Positions 45,873 through 56,460 are shown, numbered from the stretch's first letter. The stretch: DNA of 64,000 bases from Bermanella marisrubri (GCF_012295615.1 NZ_CP051183.1:393501-457500), one strand, 5' to 3'. The notes: a model not told the origin generated them from the sequence alone. A program made the numbers and translations.

Positions 45873-46827
45873 ATACCTCTATTTTGACCATATCTGCAAA
45901 TTTAGTCTGAATACGCTCTAGATTGTCTTGCACATATTGCACGAAAGCGGCACTAGCAGGGCTAGGGTGTCTTGCTGATGGATGAACCAAACACCAAGAT
46001 CTCACTAATGGGAATCCCTCGACATGCGCCTGTTTAAGGATGCCGAGTTTGAGTTCTGGCAGAATTCCCAATTTTGGTAATAGTGCTACCCCTAGATTAG
46101 CTAAAACACCATGTTTAACAGCTTCGTTTGAGCCTAACTGCATATTTGGGATCAAACGCAATCGTTGCTGTAAGCAAAACTGCTCTAACGCCAAGCGAGT
46201 TCCGGAGCCTGGCTCCCGCATAATGACAGGCTCATCGAGGAAGCGCTGAGCAGGGATGTTAGTTTCATTGGCTAGCGCATGATCTTTATGTACAACGGGA
46301 ATCAGTTCGTTTTCTAGGAAGGGCAGTGAAGTAAGTGGTCGCTCGCTCGGAACTAGACCCATGATCACCAAGTCATCTCGGTTGTCGCTCAAGCGCTCAA
46401 TAGCTTTGCGACGGTTGACTACTTTAACCTTAATATTCACTGCAGGGTGTAGCTGTAGAAACTCGGTCAGCATGTAAGGTAAAACCAGTTGTGCGGTATT
46501 CACAATTGTCAGACGGATATCACCGGATAGCTGCCCTTTAAGAGCATCCACATCGGTTTGCAGGGTTTTTAATTCGCCAAAAATGCTTTCGATACTTTCA
46601 GCAACTCGTTCCCCAGCTTGCGTGCAGTAGAGTTTTCTTCCCACATATTCAAATAAGGGCTGACCAAGAGCTTGTTCCAATTGTTTGATTTGGGCACTCA
46701 CTGCAGGTTGTGTTAAACCCAAAACATCGGCAGCGCGACGATATCCTTGCTGATTATAAACCGCTTGAAACACCTGCAATTGTCTCAATGAGAGGCGACT
46801 GATAAGGCGCTGAATGGTTAAAGGCAT
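45871..46827 (-). CDS. pycR: LysR-type regulator of pyruvate carboxylase
   Basis: A 318-residue LysR regulator with the N-terminal winged helix (GYRRAADVLGLTQPAVSAQIKQLEQALGQPLF, described by its first part GYRRAADVLGLTQ and PAVSAQIKQLE) and a substrate-binding domain. It lies divergent to pycA-pycB, as PycR does in Pseudomonas, where it controls virulence and pyruvate carboxylase. The 127-bp divergent spacer would hold both promoters. The gene end overlaps the small-RNA terminator. Confidence 0.86.
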   Translation of the reverse strand: MPLTIQRLISRLSLRQLQVFQAVYNQQGYRRAADVLGLTQPAVSAQIKQLEQALGQPLFEYVGRKLYCTQAGERVAESIESIFGELKTLQTDVDALKGQLSGDIRLTIVNTAQLVLPYMLTEFLQLHPAVNIKVKVVNRRKAIERLSDNRDDLVIMGLVPSERPLTSLPFLENELIPVVHKDHALANETNIPAQRFLDEPVIMREPGSGTRLALEQFCLQQRLRLIPNMQLGSNEAVKHGVLANLGVALLPKLGILPELKLGILKQAHVEGFPLVRSWCLVHPSARHPSPASAAFVQYVQDNLERIQTKFADMVKIEV

Positions 46828-46954
46828 GAATGTTTCATCCGCATTAAATATTTTATCTATAAATTATAAGTTATCGCTGAGCTAAGAAAAATCAATTATT
46901 ACTAATCAGTATGGTTTGGCTATGCTTATTTGACCAATGAGGGAGGGACACACA

Positions 46955-48376
46955 ATGTCCAAACTTAAGAAGGTCCTGATTGCCAACCGCGGTGAGATAG
47001 CCGTACGCATTATCCGAGCGTGCGCCGAACTGGGAATTCGCTCTGTCGCTATTTATACCGAGGCCGATCGCTATGGCTTGCATGTTAAGCGCGCCGATGA
47101 ATCTTATTGCTTAGGGGATGATCCTTTAGCGGGTTATTTAGATCCTGCGCGCATTGTTAACTTGGCGAAAGAAACTGGTTGCGATGCGATCCATCCGGGA
47201 TATGGTTTTTTATCGGAAAATGCCGAGTTTGCTCGCATTTGTGAGCAAAAGGGCGTGCGCTTCATTGGTCCGAAATCCGATGTTATTCAAGGTATGGGCG
47301 ATAAAACCCAAGCCCGTGCCAGTATGCGCAAAGCTGGAGTGCCGGTCACACCCGGTTCTGAAGGTAACCTTGCGACAGTGGAAGAGGCCATTGAGTTAGC
47401 CAATGAAATTGGTTACCCGGTTATGGTTAAAGCGACATCGGGTGGTGGCGGTCGCGGTATTCGACGCTGTGATAGTGAGCAAGAATTAAAGCAGCAGTTT
47501 CCCCGAGTGATCTCCGAGGCCACTAAAGCCTTTGGCAGTGCTGATGTCTTTATAGAGAAGTGCATTGTCGATCCGAAACATATCGAAGTTCAGATTTTAG
47601 CTGATAGCCACGGCAATGTGATTCACCTTTATGAGCGAGATTGCTCTATTCAGCGACGCAATCAAAAGCTCATCGAAATCGCTCCCAGCCCACAACTGAC
47701 TGATGAGCAAAGAGAGCACATTGGTGAGCTTGCGGTAAAAGCCGCCAAAGCCGTGGGATATGAAAATGCGGGCACGGTAGAGTTTCTATTCACGGGCGAT
47801 GATGTGTATTTCATGGAAATGAATACGCGAGTGCAGGTAGAACATACCATCAGTGAACAAATCACGGGTGTGGATATTGTTAGTGAGCAACTAAAAATCG
47901 CAGCCGGAGAAAAGCTCGCTTATAGCCAAGAAGATATTCAGTACCGAGGCTTTGCTTTGCAATTTCGCATTAATGCCGAAGACCCACAAAACGATTTTTT
48001 ACCGAGCTTTGGTCGCATTAGCCACTATTACGCACCGGGTGGTCCCGGAGTACGTGTCGATACGGCCATTTATACCGGATACGAGATTCCTCCTTACTAC
48101 GACTCCATGTGTTTGAAGCTCATTGTTTGGGCACTTAATTGGCAAGATGTCATTAAACGTGGTCAGCGCGCACTTGATGATATGCGCTTGCAAGGGGTTA
48201 AAACCACCGCCGAATATTATCAACAGATTTTGCAGCATCCTGATTTTGCACAAGGGGAATTTAATACCAGTTTTGTGCCGAATCATCCTGACTTATTAAA
48301 GTATTCCAATAAGCGTCACCCAAGTGAAATTGCATTAGCCATTGCTGGGGCCATTGCCGCCCATGCTGGTTGGTAG
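46955..48376 (+). CDS. pycA: Pyruvate carboxylase biotin carboxylase subunit A
   Basis: The 473-residue product is an ATP-grasp biotin carboxylase: N-terminal KKVLIANRGEIAVRII, GYGFLSENAEFA, the glycine-rich ATP loop KATSGGGGRGIR, and EMNTRVQVEHTISE. With pycB it would carboxylate pyruvate to oxaloacetate in two-subunit form. The ATG at 46955 has GGAGGGAC upstream and is preferred over an in-frame start at 46937. pycB follows 17 nt later. Confidence 0.92.
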   Translation: MSKLKKVLIANRGEIAVRIIRACAELGIRSVAIYTEADRYGLHVKRADESYCLGDDPLAGYLDPARIVNLAKETGCDAIHPGYGFLSENAEFARICEQKGVRFIGPKSDVIQGMGDKTQARASMRKAGVPVTPGSEGNLATVEEAIELANEIGYPVMVKATSGGGGRGIRRCDSEQELKQQFPRVISEATKAFGSADVFIEKCIVDPKHIEVQILADSHGNVIHLYERDCSIQRRNQKLIEIAPSPQLTDEQREHIGELAVKAAKAVGYENAGTVEFLFTGDDVYFMEMNTRVQVEHTISEQITGVDIVSEQLKIAAGEKLAYSQEDIQYRGFALQFRINAEDPQNDFLPSFGRISHYYAPGGPGVRVDTAIYTGYEIPPYYDSMCLKLIVWALNWQDVIKRGQRALDDMRLQGVKTTAEYYQQILQHPDFAQGEFNTSFVPNHPDLLKYSNKRHPSEIALAIAGAIAAHAGW

Positions 48377-48393
48377 CGGTAAGGAGAGCAAAG

Positions 48394-50196
48394 ATGACAC
48401 AGCCTAAAAAAATACAAGTGACAGATTTGATCTTGCGTGATGCTCATCAGTCGTTGATAGCAACGCGTTTGCGTACCGAAGACATGTTGCCCATTTGCGA
48501 TAAACTCGACCAAGTAGGTTATTGGTCATTAGAGGCATGGGGCGGCGCCACCTTCGATGCCTGTGTGCGCTTTTTGAAAGAAGATCCTTGGGAACGCTTG
48601 CGTAAGTTACGTGAAGCCTTGCCTAATACGCGCCTACAAATGCTATTGCGCGGCCAAAACTTATTAGGTTATCGCCATTATGCTGATGATGTCGTGCAAG
48701 CTTTTGTGCAGAAGGCCGCGGATAATGGCATGGATGTATTTCGTATTTTCGACGCGCTAAATGATTTGCGTAATTTAGAAACCGCCATGGCTGCCGTGAA
48801 AAAAGCGGGCAAGCATGCAGAAGGCACGATTTGCTATACCACCAGCCCGGTGCACACTCCTGAACTATTTGTACAGCAAGCAAAAGATTTACAAAGCATG
48901 GGAGCGGATTCCATCGCCATCAAAGACATGGCGGGTTTGCTTACTCCTTACGCTGCTTATGATATTACCAAAGCCATTAAAGCCGAAGTGGATTTGCCAC
49001 TCGTGATTCACAGTCATGCGACTGCTGGGTTGGGAGCCTTGTGTCAGTTAAAAGCCATCGAAGCCGGTGCCGATAGAATGGATACAGCGATTTCCTCTTT
49101 TGCTGGAGGCACCAGTCATGCCGCTACCGAATCGCAAGTGGCCGCTTTAAAAGGTACACCTTACGATACAGGGCTTGATTTGAACTTGCTGACCGAAATT
49201 GCGGACTATTTTCGTGAGGTGCGCAAAAAATACCATCAGTTTGAAAGTGAATTTACCCGCGAAGATATCTCCGTACAAATTAATCAAGTTCCTGGCGGTA
49301 TGATGTCGAATTTAGCCAATCAGCTAAAAGAACAAAACGCTTTGGATCGCATTCGTGATGTCTTTAATGAAATTCCAAGAGTGCGCGAAGACTTAGGCTA
49401 CCCTCCGTTAGTAACACCGACTTCACAAATTGTAGGAACCCAAGCGGTTTATAACGTGCTGGCGGGTGAGCGTTATAAAACCATCACCAATGAAGTAAAG
49501 CGCTATTTGCAAGGTGGATATGGCAAGCCGCCGGCAGAGGTTAATCAATCGCTTCAGCAAAAAGCTATCGGCAATGAAAGTGTTAATGAAGCGCGACCTG
49601 CCGATTTACTTAAGCCAGAGTTAGAAAAACTCAAAAAGGACATTAGCGACTTAGCCAAGACAGAAGAAGATGTTTTGACCTATGCCATGTTTCCTGAGCT
49701 GGGTAAGGAATTTTTACAACAACGCAATGACGGCGCATTGCAGCCAGAGCCTTTATTACCTAAAGAATCTGCAGAACGTGCTATGGACTCTGTTGCGACG
49801 GAATTCAAAATCGACGTACATGGTGAGTCCTATGATGTGGCGGTTACAGGTGTTGGTCAAAGCGGTAGCGGTAAGCGCAAACTTTACATCACTTTGGATG
49901 GCATGCCCGAAGAAGTTGAGTTCGAAGCGCTAAACGAATACATCAATGAGCAGGGTGGCAGCGCACGTAAACGTGCATCCGAACCGGGTCATGTGACTGC
50001 AGCAATGCCGGGTAATATCATCGACGTATTAGTTAAAGAGGGAGATAGCGTTTCTTCTGGTCAAGCACTACTCGTGGCAGAAGCCATGAAAATGGAAACA
50101 GAAATCAGCGCCAACATTGATGGCACGGTAACACATATTCACGTGCAGAAAGGCGATCGCGTAACGCCGGGAGAAGTACTCATTGAAATTGAATAG
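48394..50196 (+). CDS. pycB: Pyruvate carboxylase subunit B (oxaloacetate decarboxylase alpha-like)
   Basis: The 600-residue product has a carboxyltransferase domain (TDLILRDAHQSLIATR near the N-terminus), a PYC/OadA conserved region, and a C-terminal biotinyl domain with the biotin lysine in EAMKMETE, about 35 residues from the end. AAGGAG lies 7 nt before the ATG at 48394. A decarboxylase sodium pump is possible for OadA homologues, but there are no oadB/oadG genes nearby and the pycA-pycR context supports the pyruvate carboxylase reading. Confidence 0.92.
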   Translation: MTQPKKIQVTDLILRDAHQSLIATRLRTEDMLPICDKLDQVGYWSLEAWGGATFDACVRFLKEDPWERLRKLREALPNTRLQMLLRGQNLLGYRHYADDVVQAFVQKAADNGMDVFRIFDALNDLRNLETAMAAVKKAGKHAEGTICYTTSPVHTPELFVQQAKDLQSMGADSIAIKDMAGLLTPYAAYDITKAIKAEVDLPLVIHSHATAGLGALCQLKAIEAGADRMDTAISSFAGGTSHAATESQVAALKGTPYDTGLDLNLLTEIADYFREVRKKYHQFESEFTREDISVQINQVPGGMMSNLANQLKEQNALDRIRDVFNEIPRVREDLGYPPLVTPTSQIVGTQAVYNVLAGERYKTITNEVKRYLQGGYGKPPAEVNQSLQQKAIGNESVNEARPADLLKPELEKLKKDISDLAKTEEDVLTYAMFPELGKEFLQQRNDGALQPEPLLPKESAERAMDSVATEFKIDVHGESYDVAVTGVGQSGSGKRKLYITLDGMPEEVEFEALNEYINEQGGSARKRASEPGHVTAAMPGNIIDVLVKEGDSVSSGQALLVAEAMKMETEISANIDGTVTHIHVQKGDRVTPGEVLIEIE

Positions 50197-50224
50197 TGCA
50201 CTGGACATGCACTGCAACCTGTTT

Positions 50225-50277
50225 AACTCTAGCTAGCTTATCGTATATGGGGCCAACCGCGATTGCTAGCTAGAGTT
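50225..50277. repeat. 13-bp perfect inverted repeat
   Basis: AACTCTAGCTAGC at 50225-50237 and its exact complement GCTAGCTAGAGTT at 50265-50277 enclose a 27-nt loop. The right arm overlaps the last codons of the convergent minus-strand gene. It lies just after pycB, without a U-tract, and may be a terminator-like or binding structure. Confidence 0.75.
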
Positions 50278-50668
50278 CTTCTATTAAGTCTTCTAGTTGT
50301 TTAATCTTTTCTTCGCTTAAGTTTTCACGATTTTTCTCTAGGTACTGACTTAACATCAAGGCTTCTTCAGAGGTCCTAGATTGCTTGTTAGTATCATACG
50401 TATCTACACCGAGATTACTCAGCTCGGATTCACTGATGAATCCACCCTTATATAGTTCTTCCACGAGCGCAGGAATATCTTTGGATGATATGGCGCCACT
50501 AGAAAAAAACTGCGCGCTAATTTTTTGTAGTTTTTTCGCCGGGGAAGATAGATTTACGGAGTCTTGCGCTGAAGCCTTGTTTGGTTCATCCGTGCTGTCG
50601 GATTGATTAACTGGACTATTGATAGCTGTTAAATAGGGATTACCAGTTTGGTTGTTGCTTACTTGCAT
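50270..50668 (-). CDS. Small polar protein, unknown
   Basis: The 132-residue product is hydrophilic with a helical C-terminal half and no cysteine, signal peptide or membrane segment. The segment DSVNLSSPAKKLQKI resembles the DxVxLS-type N-terminal motif in small flagellar or FlgM-like proteins; this is only a similarity of a short motif. GAGG lies before the ATG. It is convergent with pycB. Confidence 0.65.
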   Translation of the reverse strand: MQVSNNQTGNPYLTAINSPVNQSDSTDEPNKASAQDSVNLSSPAKKLQKISAQFFSSGAISSKDIPALVEELYKGGFISESELSNLGVDTYDTNKQSRTSEEALMLSQYLEKNRENLSEEKIKQLEDLIEEL

Positions 50669-50853
50669 GATTCGGCCTCCTCAACGAGCATGTATGACGT
50701 GCAATACAGCAAAACTTATTCCATCTGTGTTGGTCTATGACTAGAATGAACTTTAAAGCACTGTTTGGATGATTCACGGCAGCAAGTGACCGCCATCGCA
50801 TTGAAAAGTGGCTGCACAGCGGCAAAGTTTGTAGATAAATGAAGGGTGTGACA

Positions 50854-51375
50854 ATGAAGCAGCTAATATTCGGATGTTTATTATTTATAGGGCTGAGCGC
50901 TTATGGCTCTGATTACAAGCTAACGTTTACTGAGCAGCAAGTTCAGCAACAAGTGAATACTCAACTTCCGATAAACAGAGATTTGGGCTTAGCGCAGCTA
51001 ACAGTTCGTAAAGCATGGGTGAAGTTCTTAGAAAGTGAGCGGCCATTGCAGTTAAGTTGTGATGTTTTAATCAATAGCTTCCAGTACCAAGGTAACGCTT
51101 TGGTTGTGCTTACAGGTGATCTTAGGTACCAAGCTAATAATGCGAGCTTTTACATTGATCATGTGCATGTGAAAGACATGCAAGTGGAGGGCATGCCCGA
51201 CTCACTACAACCCACACTAAAAAGCATTACCCAACAAGTTTTGTCACAAACGTTGGCGCAGAATCCAATTTATACGTTGTCGAATGGCGTGATTGAAGAG
51301 CAACTTCTAAAAGCGAATTTGAAAACTGTTTCGGTAGAGCAAGGTCAATTGGCGATTTACTTAGACATGTATTAA
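50854..51375 (+). CDS. DUF1439 (YceB-like) exported protein
   Basis: The 173-residue product has a signal peptide (IFGCLLFIGLSAYG) followed by a DUF1439 domain (YKLTFTEQQVQQQVNTQLP, DLGLAQLTVR, ...FYIDHVHVKDM). E. coli YceB of this family is a lipoprotein of unknown function; here no lipobox cysteine follows the hydrophobic segment, so it is likely soluble periplasmic. The ATG at 50854 has AAGGG upstream and is preferred over the earlier start at 50839. Confidence 0.8.
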   Translation: MKQLIFGCLLFIGLSAYGSDYKLTFTEQQVQQQVNTQLPINRDLGLAQLTVRKAWVKFLESERPLQLSCDVLINSFQYQGNALVVLTGDLRYQANNASFYIDHVHVKDMQVEGMPDSLQPTLKSITQQVLSQTLAQNPIYTLSNGVIEEQLLKANLKTVSVEQGQLAIYLDMY

Positions 51376-51391
51376 CGCGGATTATTTCTCA

Positions 51392-52744
51392 TCACGATTG
51401 TATGGTCAGTAAACGTTGTTGCCATTGATCGCTTTTCTTAACGTGACGAATCATCACAAGTACACTGATACCAATGGCAACATTGCCTAAGGCGCAACCA
51501 ATGAACAATCCTTCAAGTCCATAAAATGCCTGACCCACCCAAGCAAAGGGCAGGTAAAAAACAAAGAGACGCAAGATATGAATCTTCATTGAAATTTTGG
51601 GTTTATGCAATGCATTGATAGTGGCGGTGGTAAGTAAGGTGAAACCGACCCCAATATAACTGAGCGGTACAATAAACAAGAACGTTTGAATGATTTCCTG
51701 AACGGCTTTCTCTTCACTGAATTGTCGACTTAGAGGTTCTGCCAATAAGATCAACAACAAGTACACAGCGGTTTGCCAAAACAGAATAAAGGTTAAGCTT
51801 TTCCTTAGCGCCAATCCAATGCGATCTACCTCACCGGCTCCATGATTTTGTCCCACAAAAGGCGGCAAGCTAGAGGTAAACGCCATGACCACAATCATGG
51901 CGAGTGGTTCGATACGCATACCTACACCAAACGCAGCGACAGCAGCGGTACCAAAGCCTGCGACCCACGCGATAAGGACGCTGTTAGCAATGGGTCCTAA
52001 CATATTGGTGATCGCTGCAGGCACAGCTAAGGTGAATAGCTTTTGCCAAAGCCTCATTAAGCCTTCGGGCAAACGATATTCAACTAACCGGTTTTGTTGT
52101 AAATAGCGGAACATGAAAACAAAAGCAGCCAGCCAGCTTAATACAGAGGCGATAGCGGCTCCTTGAACACCAAGCGCGGGAATCGGTCCTAAGCCAAAAA
52201 TCAGTATTGGATCAAGAATGACATTAATACCTGCGCTGGCCATCATCGCTAGGCTGGGAAGCTTGGTATTGCCGGATGCTCGGATGCTGGCGTTTACGAC
52301 AATCATCACCATCAATAACGTACTGCCACTAAACCACCACACCATGTATTCACTGATTATGGGGATGAGCTCATCGGTCGCGCCCATCAATTTAAAAATA
52401 AACGGGTGAAATAAGATACCTAAAATGGCAATACCGATACCAATGCATATGGTTAAGTACAAACTTGATGTTACCCAAGACTGAGCTTGTAGATGGTTTT
52501 TTTGGCCTAGTGCGCGAGCGACCACTGCACCAGTGGCAATGCTTAAACCAATAGCCACGTTCATGACCAACATATTGATCGGGAAGGTGAAACTGACCGC
52601 TGCTAGTGGCTGTGTGCCCAGCAAACTGATGAAATAAGTATCGACAAGATTAAAAAGAAAAATGGACAAGATTCCCACGACCATGGGTGCCGTCAAGCGA
52701 TAGAGCCAGCGACCAATAGAGCCTTGGGTTAAATCTCTTGCCAT
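51392..52744 (-). CDS. MATE family efflux transporter
   Basis: A 450-residue inner-membrane multidrug/toxin extrusion protein with about 12 helices in two repeats: GRWLYRLTAPMVVGILSIF at the start, and GTQPLAAVSFTFPINML. It would expel cationic drugs or metabolites using Na+ or H+ gradients. The substrate cannot be read. It is a single gene, convergent with the DUF1439 gene. Confidence 0.9.
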   Translation of the reverse strand: MARDLTQGSIGRWLYRLTAPMVVGILSIFLFNLVDTYFISLLGTQPLAAVSFTFPINMLVMNVAIGLSIATGAVVARALGQKNHLQAQSWVTSSLYLTICIGIGIAILGILFHPFIFKLMGATDELIPIISEYMVWWFSGSTLLMVMIVVNASIRASGNTKLPSLAMMASAGINVILDPILIFGLGPIPALGVQGAAIASVLSWLAAFVFMFRYLQQNRLVEYRLPEGLMRLWQKLFTLAVPAAITNMLGPIANSVLIAWVAGFGTAAVAAFGVGMRIEPLAMIVVMAFTSSLPPFVGQNHGAGEVDRIGLALRKSLTFILFWQTAVYLLLILLAEPLSRQFSEEKAVQEIIQTFLFIVPLSYIGVGFTLLTTATINALHKPKISMKIHILRLFVFYLPFAWVGQAFYGLEGLFIGCALGNVAIGISVLVMIRHVKKSDQWQQRLLTIQS

Positions 52745-52797
52745 AACGACCTTGGGAAATATGTTTAGGAAGTGAACATTGTGGGTGAAGCTAAGGC

Positions 52798-52833
52798 AGT
52801 AAGCAAATGAATGCAGAGTTCCATTTGCTTACT
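52798..52833. repeat. Perfect 12-bp inverted repeat between hemL and the MATE gene
   Basis: AGTAAGCAAATG pairs perfectly with CATTTGCTTACT around a 12-nt loop. It lies after the hemL stop, before the MATE gene's start region, and has no U-tract. It may end the hem transcript or bind a regulator of the MATE gene. Confidence 0.75.
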
Positions 52834-52876
52834 AAATATAAAAGACCAAAAAGAGAGCAGGGTCTATATGGTGTTT

Positions 52877-54169
52877 TTATTTGGCTAAGTTTGCCATTAC
52901 TTTATCTGCAGCTGCTAAGGTGAATTCAATGTCTTCATCACTAACGGCAGAGCACATAAAGCCGGTTTCAAAGGCGCTTGGTGCCAAGTAAACCCCTTCG
53001 TCCAACATGCCGTGGAAAAATGCTTTAAATTGATCCATGTTGCAGCGGCTGACTTGATCAAAGCGACTAATGCTTTTCTCTTCGCTAAAGAAGAAACCGA
53101 ACATGCTACCCACTTGGTTAGTGGTTAGTGCAATACCATGTTTTTCTGCGAGTGCTTCTAAACCTTGGCAAAGCTTTTTCGCTTTCTCGCTAAGCATGTC
53201 ATAAAAACCAGGCTTTTCGATGGCGTTAAGCATGGCTAAACCGGCACTCATGGCAACAGGATTACCGGACAAAGTCCCTGCTTGGTATACTGGACCTAGC
53301 GGTGCCAAGTACTCCATGATTTCTTTCTTGCCACCAAACGCGCCCACTGGCATACCGCCACCAATCACTTTACCTAGGGTCGTTAGATCAGGTTTAACAC
53401 CATATTTTTCTTGAGCACCACCTTTAGCAACACGGAAACCGCACATAACTTCATCAAAAATTAGAACGATACCGTGCACGTCGCAAAGTTCGCGCAAGCC
53501 TTCTAAGAAACCGGGCTCAGGGGGAATGCAGTTCATGTTGCCTGCGACGGGTTCGACAATGACACAGGCTATCTCATTGCCAATTCTAGAAAAGCATTCG
53601 CGTACCCCGTCAAGATCATTATGGGTAAGCGTCACAGTAAGGTCAGCCAATACAGAGGGCACGCCTGGAGAGCTAGGTACACCTAAGGTTAATGCACCAG
53701 AGCCTGCTTTTACTAGAAGCGAGTCGGCGTGCCCGTGATAGCAGCCTTCAAATTTCACCAGCTTGTCACGACCGGTAAAACCGCGAGCCAATCGAATAGC
53801 ACTCATGGTGGCTTCAGTGCCGCTAGACACCATGCGCACCATATTCATGCTTGGATAAATCTCGCAGACTTTATTAGCCATTTCGATTTCGATCTCTGTA
53901 GGGGCGCCAAAGCCTAAACCGTTTTCAAGCTGTGCTTTCACCGCTTCCATAACTTCTGGAGCATTGTGGCCGAGAATCAGAGGACCCCAAGAGTTCACAT
54001 AATCAATATAGCGATTTCCGTCCTCGTCATACATGTAAGCGCCTTGGCCCTTCTTGAAAAAAACGGGAGTACCGCCAACGCCTTTAAAAGCACGAACCGG
54101 TGAATTGACGCCGCCAGGGATATGAGTTTGGGCATCGTTAAATAAGGATTCAGAGCGAGAATAATTCAT
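52877..54169 (-). CDS. hemL: Glutamate-1-semialdehyde 2,1-aminomutase
   Basis: HemL makes 5-aminolevulinate from glutamate-1-semialdehyde in haem synthesis. The 430-residue product has PLP lysine K267 in [17 protein letters not shown], and the typical N-terminal [21 protein letters not shown] and [15 protein letters not shown]. It follows hemJ on the same strand after 26 nt, which fits a haem gene group. Confidence 0.95.
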   Translation of the reverse strand: MNYSRSESLFNDAQTHIPGGVNSPVRAFKGVGGTPVFFKKGQGAYMYDEDGNRYIDYVNSWGPLILGHNAPEVMEAVKAQLENGLGFGAPTEIEIEMANKVCEIYPSMNMVRMVSSGTEATMSAIRLARGFTGRDKLVKFEGCYHGHADSLLVKAGSGALTLGVPSSPGVPSVLADLTVTLTHNDLDGVRECFSRIGNEIACVIVEPVAGNMNCIPPEPGFLEGLRELCDVHGIVLIFDEVMCGFRVAKGGAQEKYGVKPDLTTLGKVIGGGMPVGAFGGKKEIMEYLAPLGPVYQAGTLSGNPVAMSAGLAMLNAIEKPGFYDMLSEKAKKLCQGLEALAEKHGIALTTNQVGSMFGFFFSEEKSISRFDQVSRCNMDQFKAFFHGMLDEGVYLAPSAFETGFMCSAVSDEDIEFTLAAADKVMANLAK

Positions 54170-54195
54170 GAGTTACCTTTGAAGATAGATAATGT

Positions 54196-54618
54196 TTAAA
54201 AAGGACGAACCACAGCTAAGATGACAATGGCAACAAGGGCGAATACAGGCACTTCGTTTAATACTCTAAAAAACTTGTCGCTTTTTGTATTCATGTCATC
54301 GCGAAACTGCTTCATCAAATGACCGCAGTAAAAATGAAAACCAATCAACAAAACCACTAAACTTAGCTTGGCATGAAGCCAACCTTGGCTCATATAGTAA
54401 TCAACGTTGTAGCTAATCAACCAAAGACCTAAGATCACAGTGGCAATCATGCTAGGCGTCATAATGCCGCGATATAGCTTACGTTCCATAATTTTAAAAC
54501 GCTCAATGCTTGCAGTATCCTCACTCATAGCGTGATATACAAACAGACGTGGCAGATAAAAAATAGCAGCAAACCAGCAAACCACAGCAATAATGTGAAA
54601 CGCTTTTACCCAAAGCAT
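54196..54618 (-). CDS. hemJ: Protoporphyrinogen oxidase HemJ-like membrane protein
   Basis: The 140-residue membrane protein has about four helices and the HemJ pattern WVKAFHIIAVVCWFAAIFYLPRLFVYH, with conserved histidine, and W-HAKL later. HemJ oxidises protoporphyrinogen IX to protoporphyrin IX. I chose the ATG at 54618 (LMLWVKAF region) because AGGAA lies upstream and the earlier frame start at 54714 would overlap the ClC gene by 86 bp with a poor N-terminus. hemL follows, so both act in haem synthesis. Confidence 0.88.
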   Translation of the reverse strand: MLWVKAFHIIAVVCWFAAIFYLPRLFVYHAMSEDTASIERFKIMERKLYRGIMTPSMIATVILGLWLISYNVDYYMSQGWLHAKLSLVVLLIGFHFYCGHLMKQFRDDMNTKSDKFFRVLNEVPVFALVAIVILAVVRPF

Positions 54619-54628
54619 GAGGCAATTC

Positions 54629-56383
54629 CTATTGATGATTATAGCGATAGAAGCTGTGTATTCTATCATGCTGAACAATGCCCATAACAGAGACTGCAGT
54701 GGTTTGTTGTCCAAAGTGAATGGTCAAGCAATCGACTTGTTGCTCGGCCATAGTATCCAGTGCTTCTTGCAAATTGGCTTGCATGAAAATACTGGCGCAT
54801 TGCGCTCGATTACCAGGCAAGGCCATCATATTAATATGAGGTGTTTCTAGATCTTTCTCTAACCAATTGGATAGTTCCTCATCATCAAGTAATAGATTCG
54901 CGACGTCGGCTGCTGGTATACAGGCGATAATGGACTTGTCCTCTTGAATTAATAAATAAATGGGGTTGCCACTCAGCGCGAGCTGAATACTTTCAAGGCT
55001 GGCAATCTTGTCGACTACTTTGATGTTTTTCTCAGCCACACTCAATACACTGTTTTGTCGCAGCATTTGCTCTACAGGACTGGTATCGACGGTGAGTCCT
55101 CTTAGTTGCAGTAATCTTGGGAACAAAGCCTTTTGCTTAAAGATTTCACTGGCGGTTAAATTGGCAATGACCACCACTAACATGGCGGGTAATAAAATAT
55201 TGGGGTTGTTGGTTAATTCTAACAGTGTCATTAGAGCAGTAAGCGGAGCTTGAAGGCATGCACTCATCATAGCGGCCATACCGAGCATTGCGTAATAACC
55301 TGTTGATCCTGCGATATCAGGTGCAAACTGATTACCTATTTCACCTATCACTCCACCAGCACAAGCACCAATAAACAACATAGGACCAATGGCACCGCCG
55401 GGTTGACCTAATCCTAAATTCAAACTGGTGATTAGCAGTTTAGCCATGGCGAAAATAAACAATGCAATCCAGGGTAGATTTCCTAGTAGCGCAGCGTTCA
55501 CAGTGTCGTAACCAATGCCCATAACCGCTGGGATCAAAAGCGCGAGCACGCCATTTAGTACGCCGATAAGCAATAAACGAATAGTAAAAGACTGAGGTGC
55601 TTTTTTCGCCGTGTTTACACAGACCCATATAAACATGGCTGCTAATGCACCCATAAGTAAACCTTCAACAATCAGGAACGGCGCTTCTAGCAGAGAATTC
55701 ATTTGTAGAGCCGGCACATTAAAGGCTGGTTCCGAACCATATACTGCACGGGTTACTAGAGCGCCGGTGACGGATGCCAGAATCACCGGAATTAAACTGA
55801 GAAAACTGTAACCCATGACGATGACTTCCATAGCAAAGATGACACCGGCAATGGGGGTATTAAACGATGCACTAATAGCAGCGGCGACACCGCAAGCCAA
55901 CAAAAGTTGAGTGTGGCTGCTGGTCATTTGTAGCTTGCGACTCATGATACTGCCAGCAGCTGCGCCAAGGTGAACTGCGGGTCCTTCGCGCCCCGTACTT
56001 TGGCCACTTATTGCGCAGATGATACCGCCGAAAAACTGCACGAATAAGTTACTCATTGGCATATGTCCTTGGTGATTTTTCAATCGCTCAAGAACATGGG
56101 AAATACCCACCTGTCGAGCTTTGGCGCTAACCTTGTAAAATAAGGCAATGAGAAGTAAAGCTCCCATCATTGGCAATGTCATCCGCACGAGAGGATTAAG
56201 GGCTTCAAATGCTTCGTGATGAGGCATACCCAAAAAGCCACTGAGCGAATGCTCAATGGCAAGGCGGAACAGTAAAATGATGCCACTGGTTAATAAGCCA
56301 GCAACAATGCCGAGCATTGCAAGAGCGGGCAATGCTTCGCCGTGAGCAAGTTTGATTCTAAGCTGGCTTAATAGTGATGCCAT
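54629..56383 (-). CDS. ClC-type chloride channel/transporter
   Basis: A 584-residue ClC protein with about 10-12 membrane helices and a C-terminal CBS-like region. The key filter motif [10 protein letters not shown] contains the gating glutamate, and [15 protein letters not shown] is the other conserved loop. It would exchange chloride for protons. It lies just before hemJ (10 nt) on the same strand, so the three minus-strand genes form a likely operon ClC-hemJ-hemL. The promoter would be in the 77-bp divergent gap with argC. Confidence 0.92.
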   Translation of the reverse strand: MASLLSQLRIKLAHGEALPALAMLGIVAGLLTSGIILLFRLAIEHSLSGFLGMPHHEAFEALNPLVRMTLPMMGALLLIALFYKVSAKARQVGISHVLERLKNHQGHMPMSNLFVQFFGGIICAISGQSTGREGPAVHLGAAAGSIMSRKLQMTSSHTQLLLACGVAAAISASFNTPIAGVIFAMEVIVMGYSFLSLIPVILASVTGALVTRAVYGSEPAFNVPALQMNSLLEAPFLIVEGLLMGALAAMFIWVCVNTAKKAPQSFTIRLLLIGVLNGVLALLIPAVMGIGYDTVNAALLGNLPWIALFIFAMAKLLITSLNLGLGQPGGAIGPMLFIGACAGGVIGEIGNQFAPDIAGSTGYYAMLGMAAMMSACLQAPLTALMTLLELTNNPNILLPAMLVVVIANLTASEIFKQKALFPRLLQLRGLTVDTSPVEQMLRQNSVLSVAEKNIKVVDKIASLESIQLALSGNPIYLLIQEDKSIIACIPAADVANLLLDDEELSNWLEKDLETPHINMMALPGNRAQCASIFMQANLQEALDTMAEQQVDCLTIHFGQQTTAVSVMGIVQHDRIHSFYRYNHQ

Positions 56384-56460
56384 GGTTTACTCTATTACTT
56401 TTCACTAAAGGCGCTATCATAGGAGCCTGTTACATTCATACCAAGCAAGAAGGTGATATT

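Noticed and set aside
46955..50196. Acetyl-CoA carboxylase or sodium-pump oxaloacetate decarboxylase
   Set aside because: The second subunit has the pyruvate/oxaloacetate carboxyltransferase type, and no oadB/oadG genes are nearby; the LysR neighbour supports the two-subunit pyruvate carboxylase.
54619..54714. Longer N-terminus of hemJ
   Set aside because: It overlaps the ClC gene by 86 bp and lacks a ribosome binding site; the family starts at the WVKAFH helix.
56374..56460. N-terminal extension of argC
   Set aside because: The added 29 residues are hydrophobic and unlike the family; GTG 56461 has a ribosome binding site and starts at the Rossmann motif.
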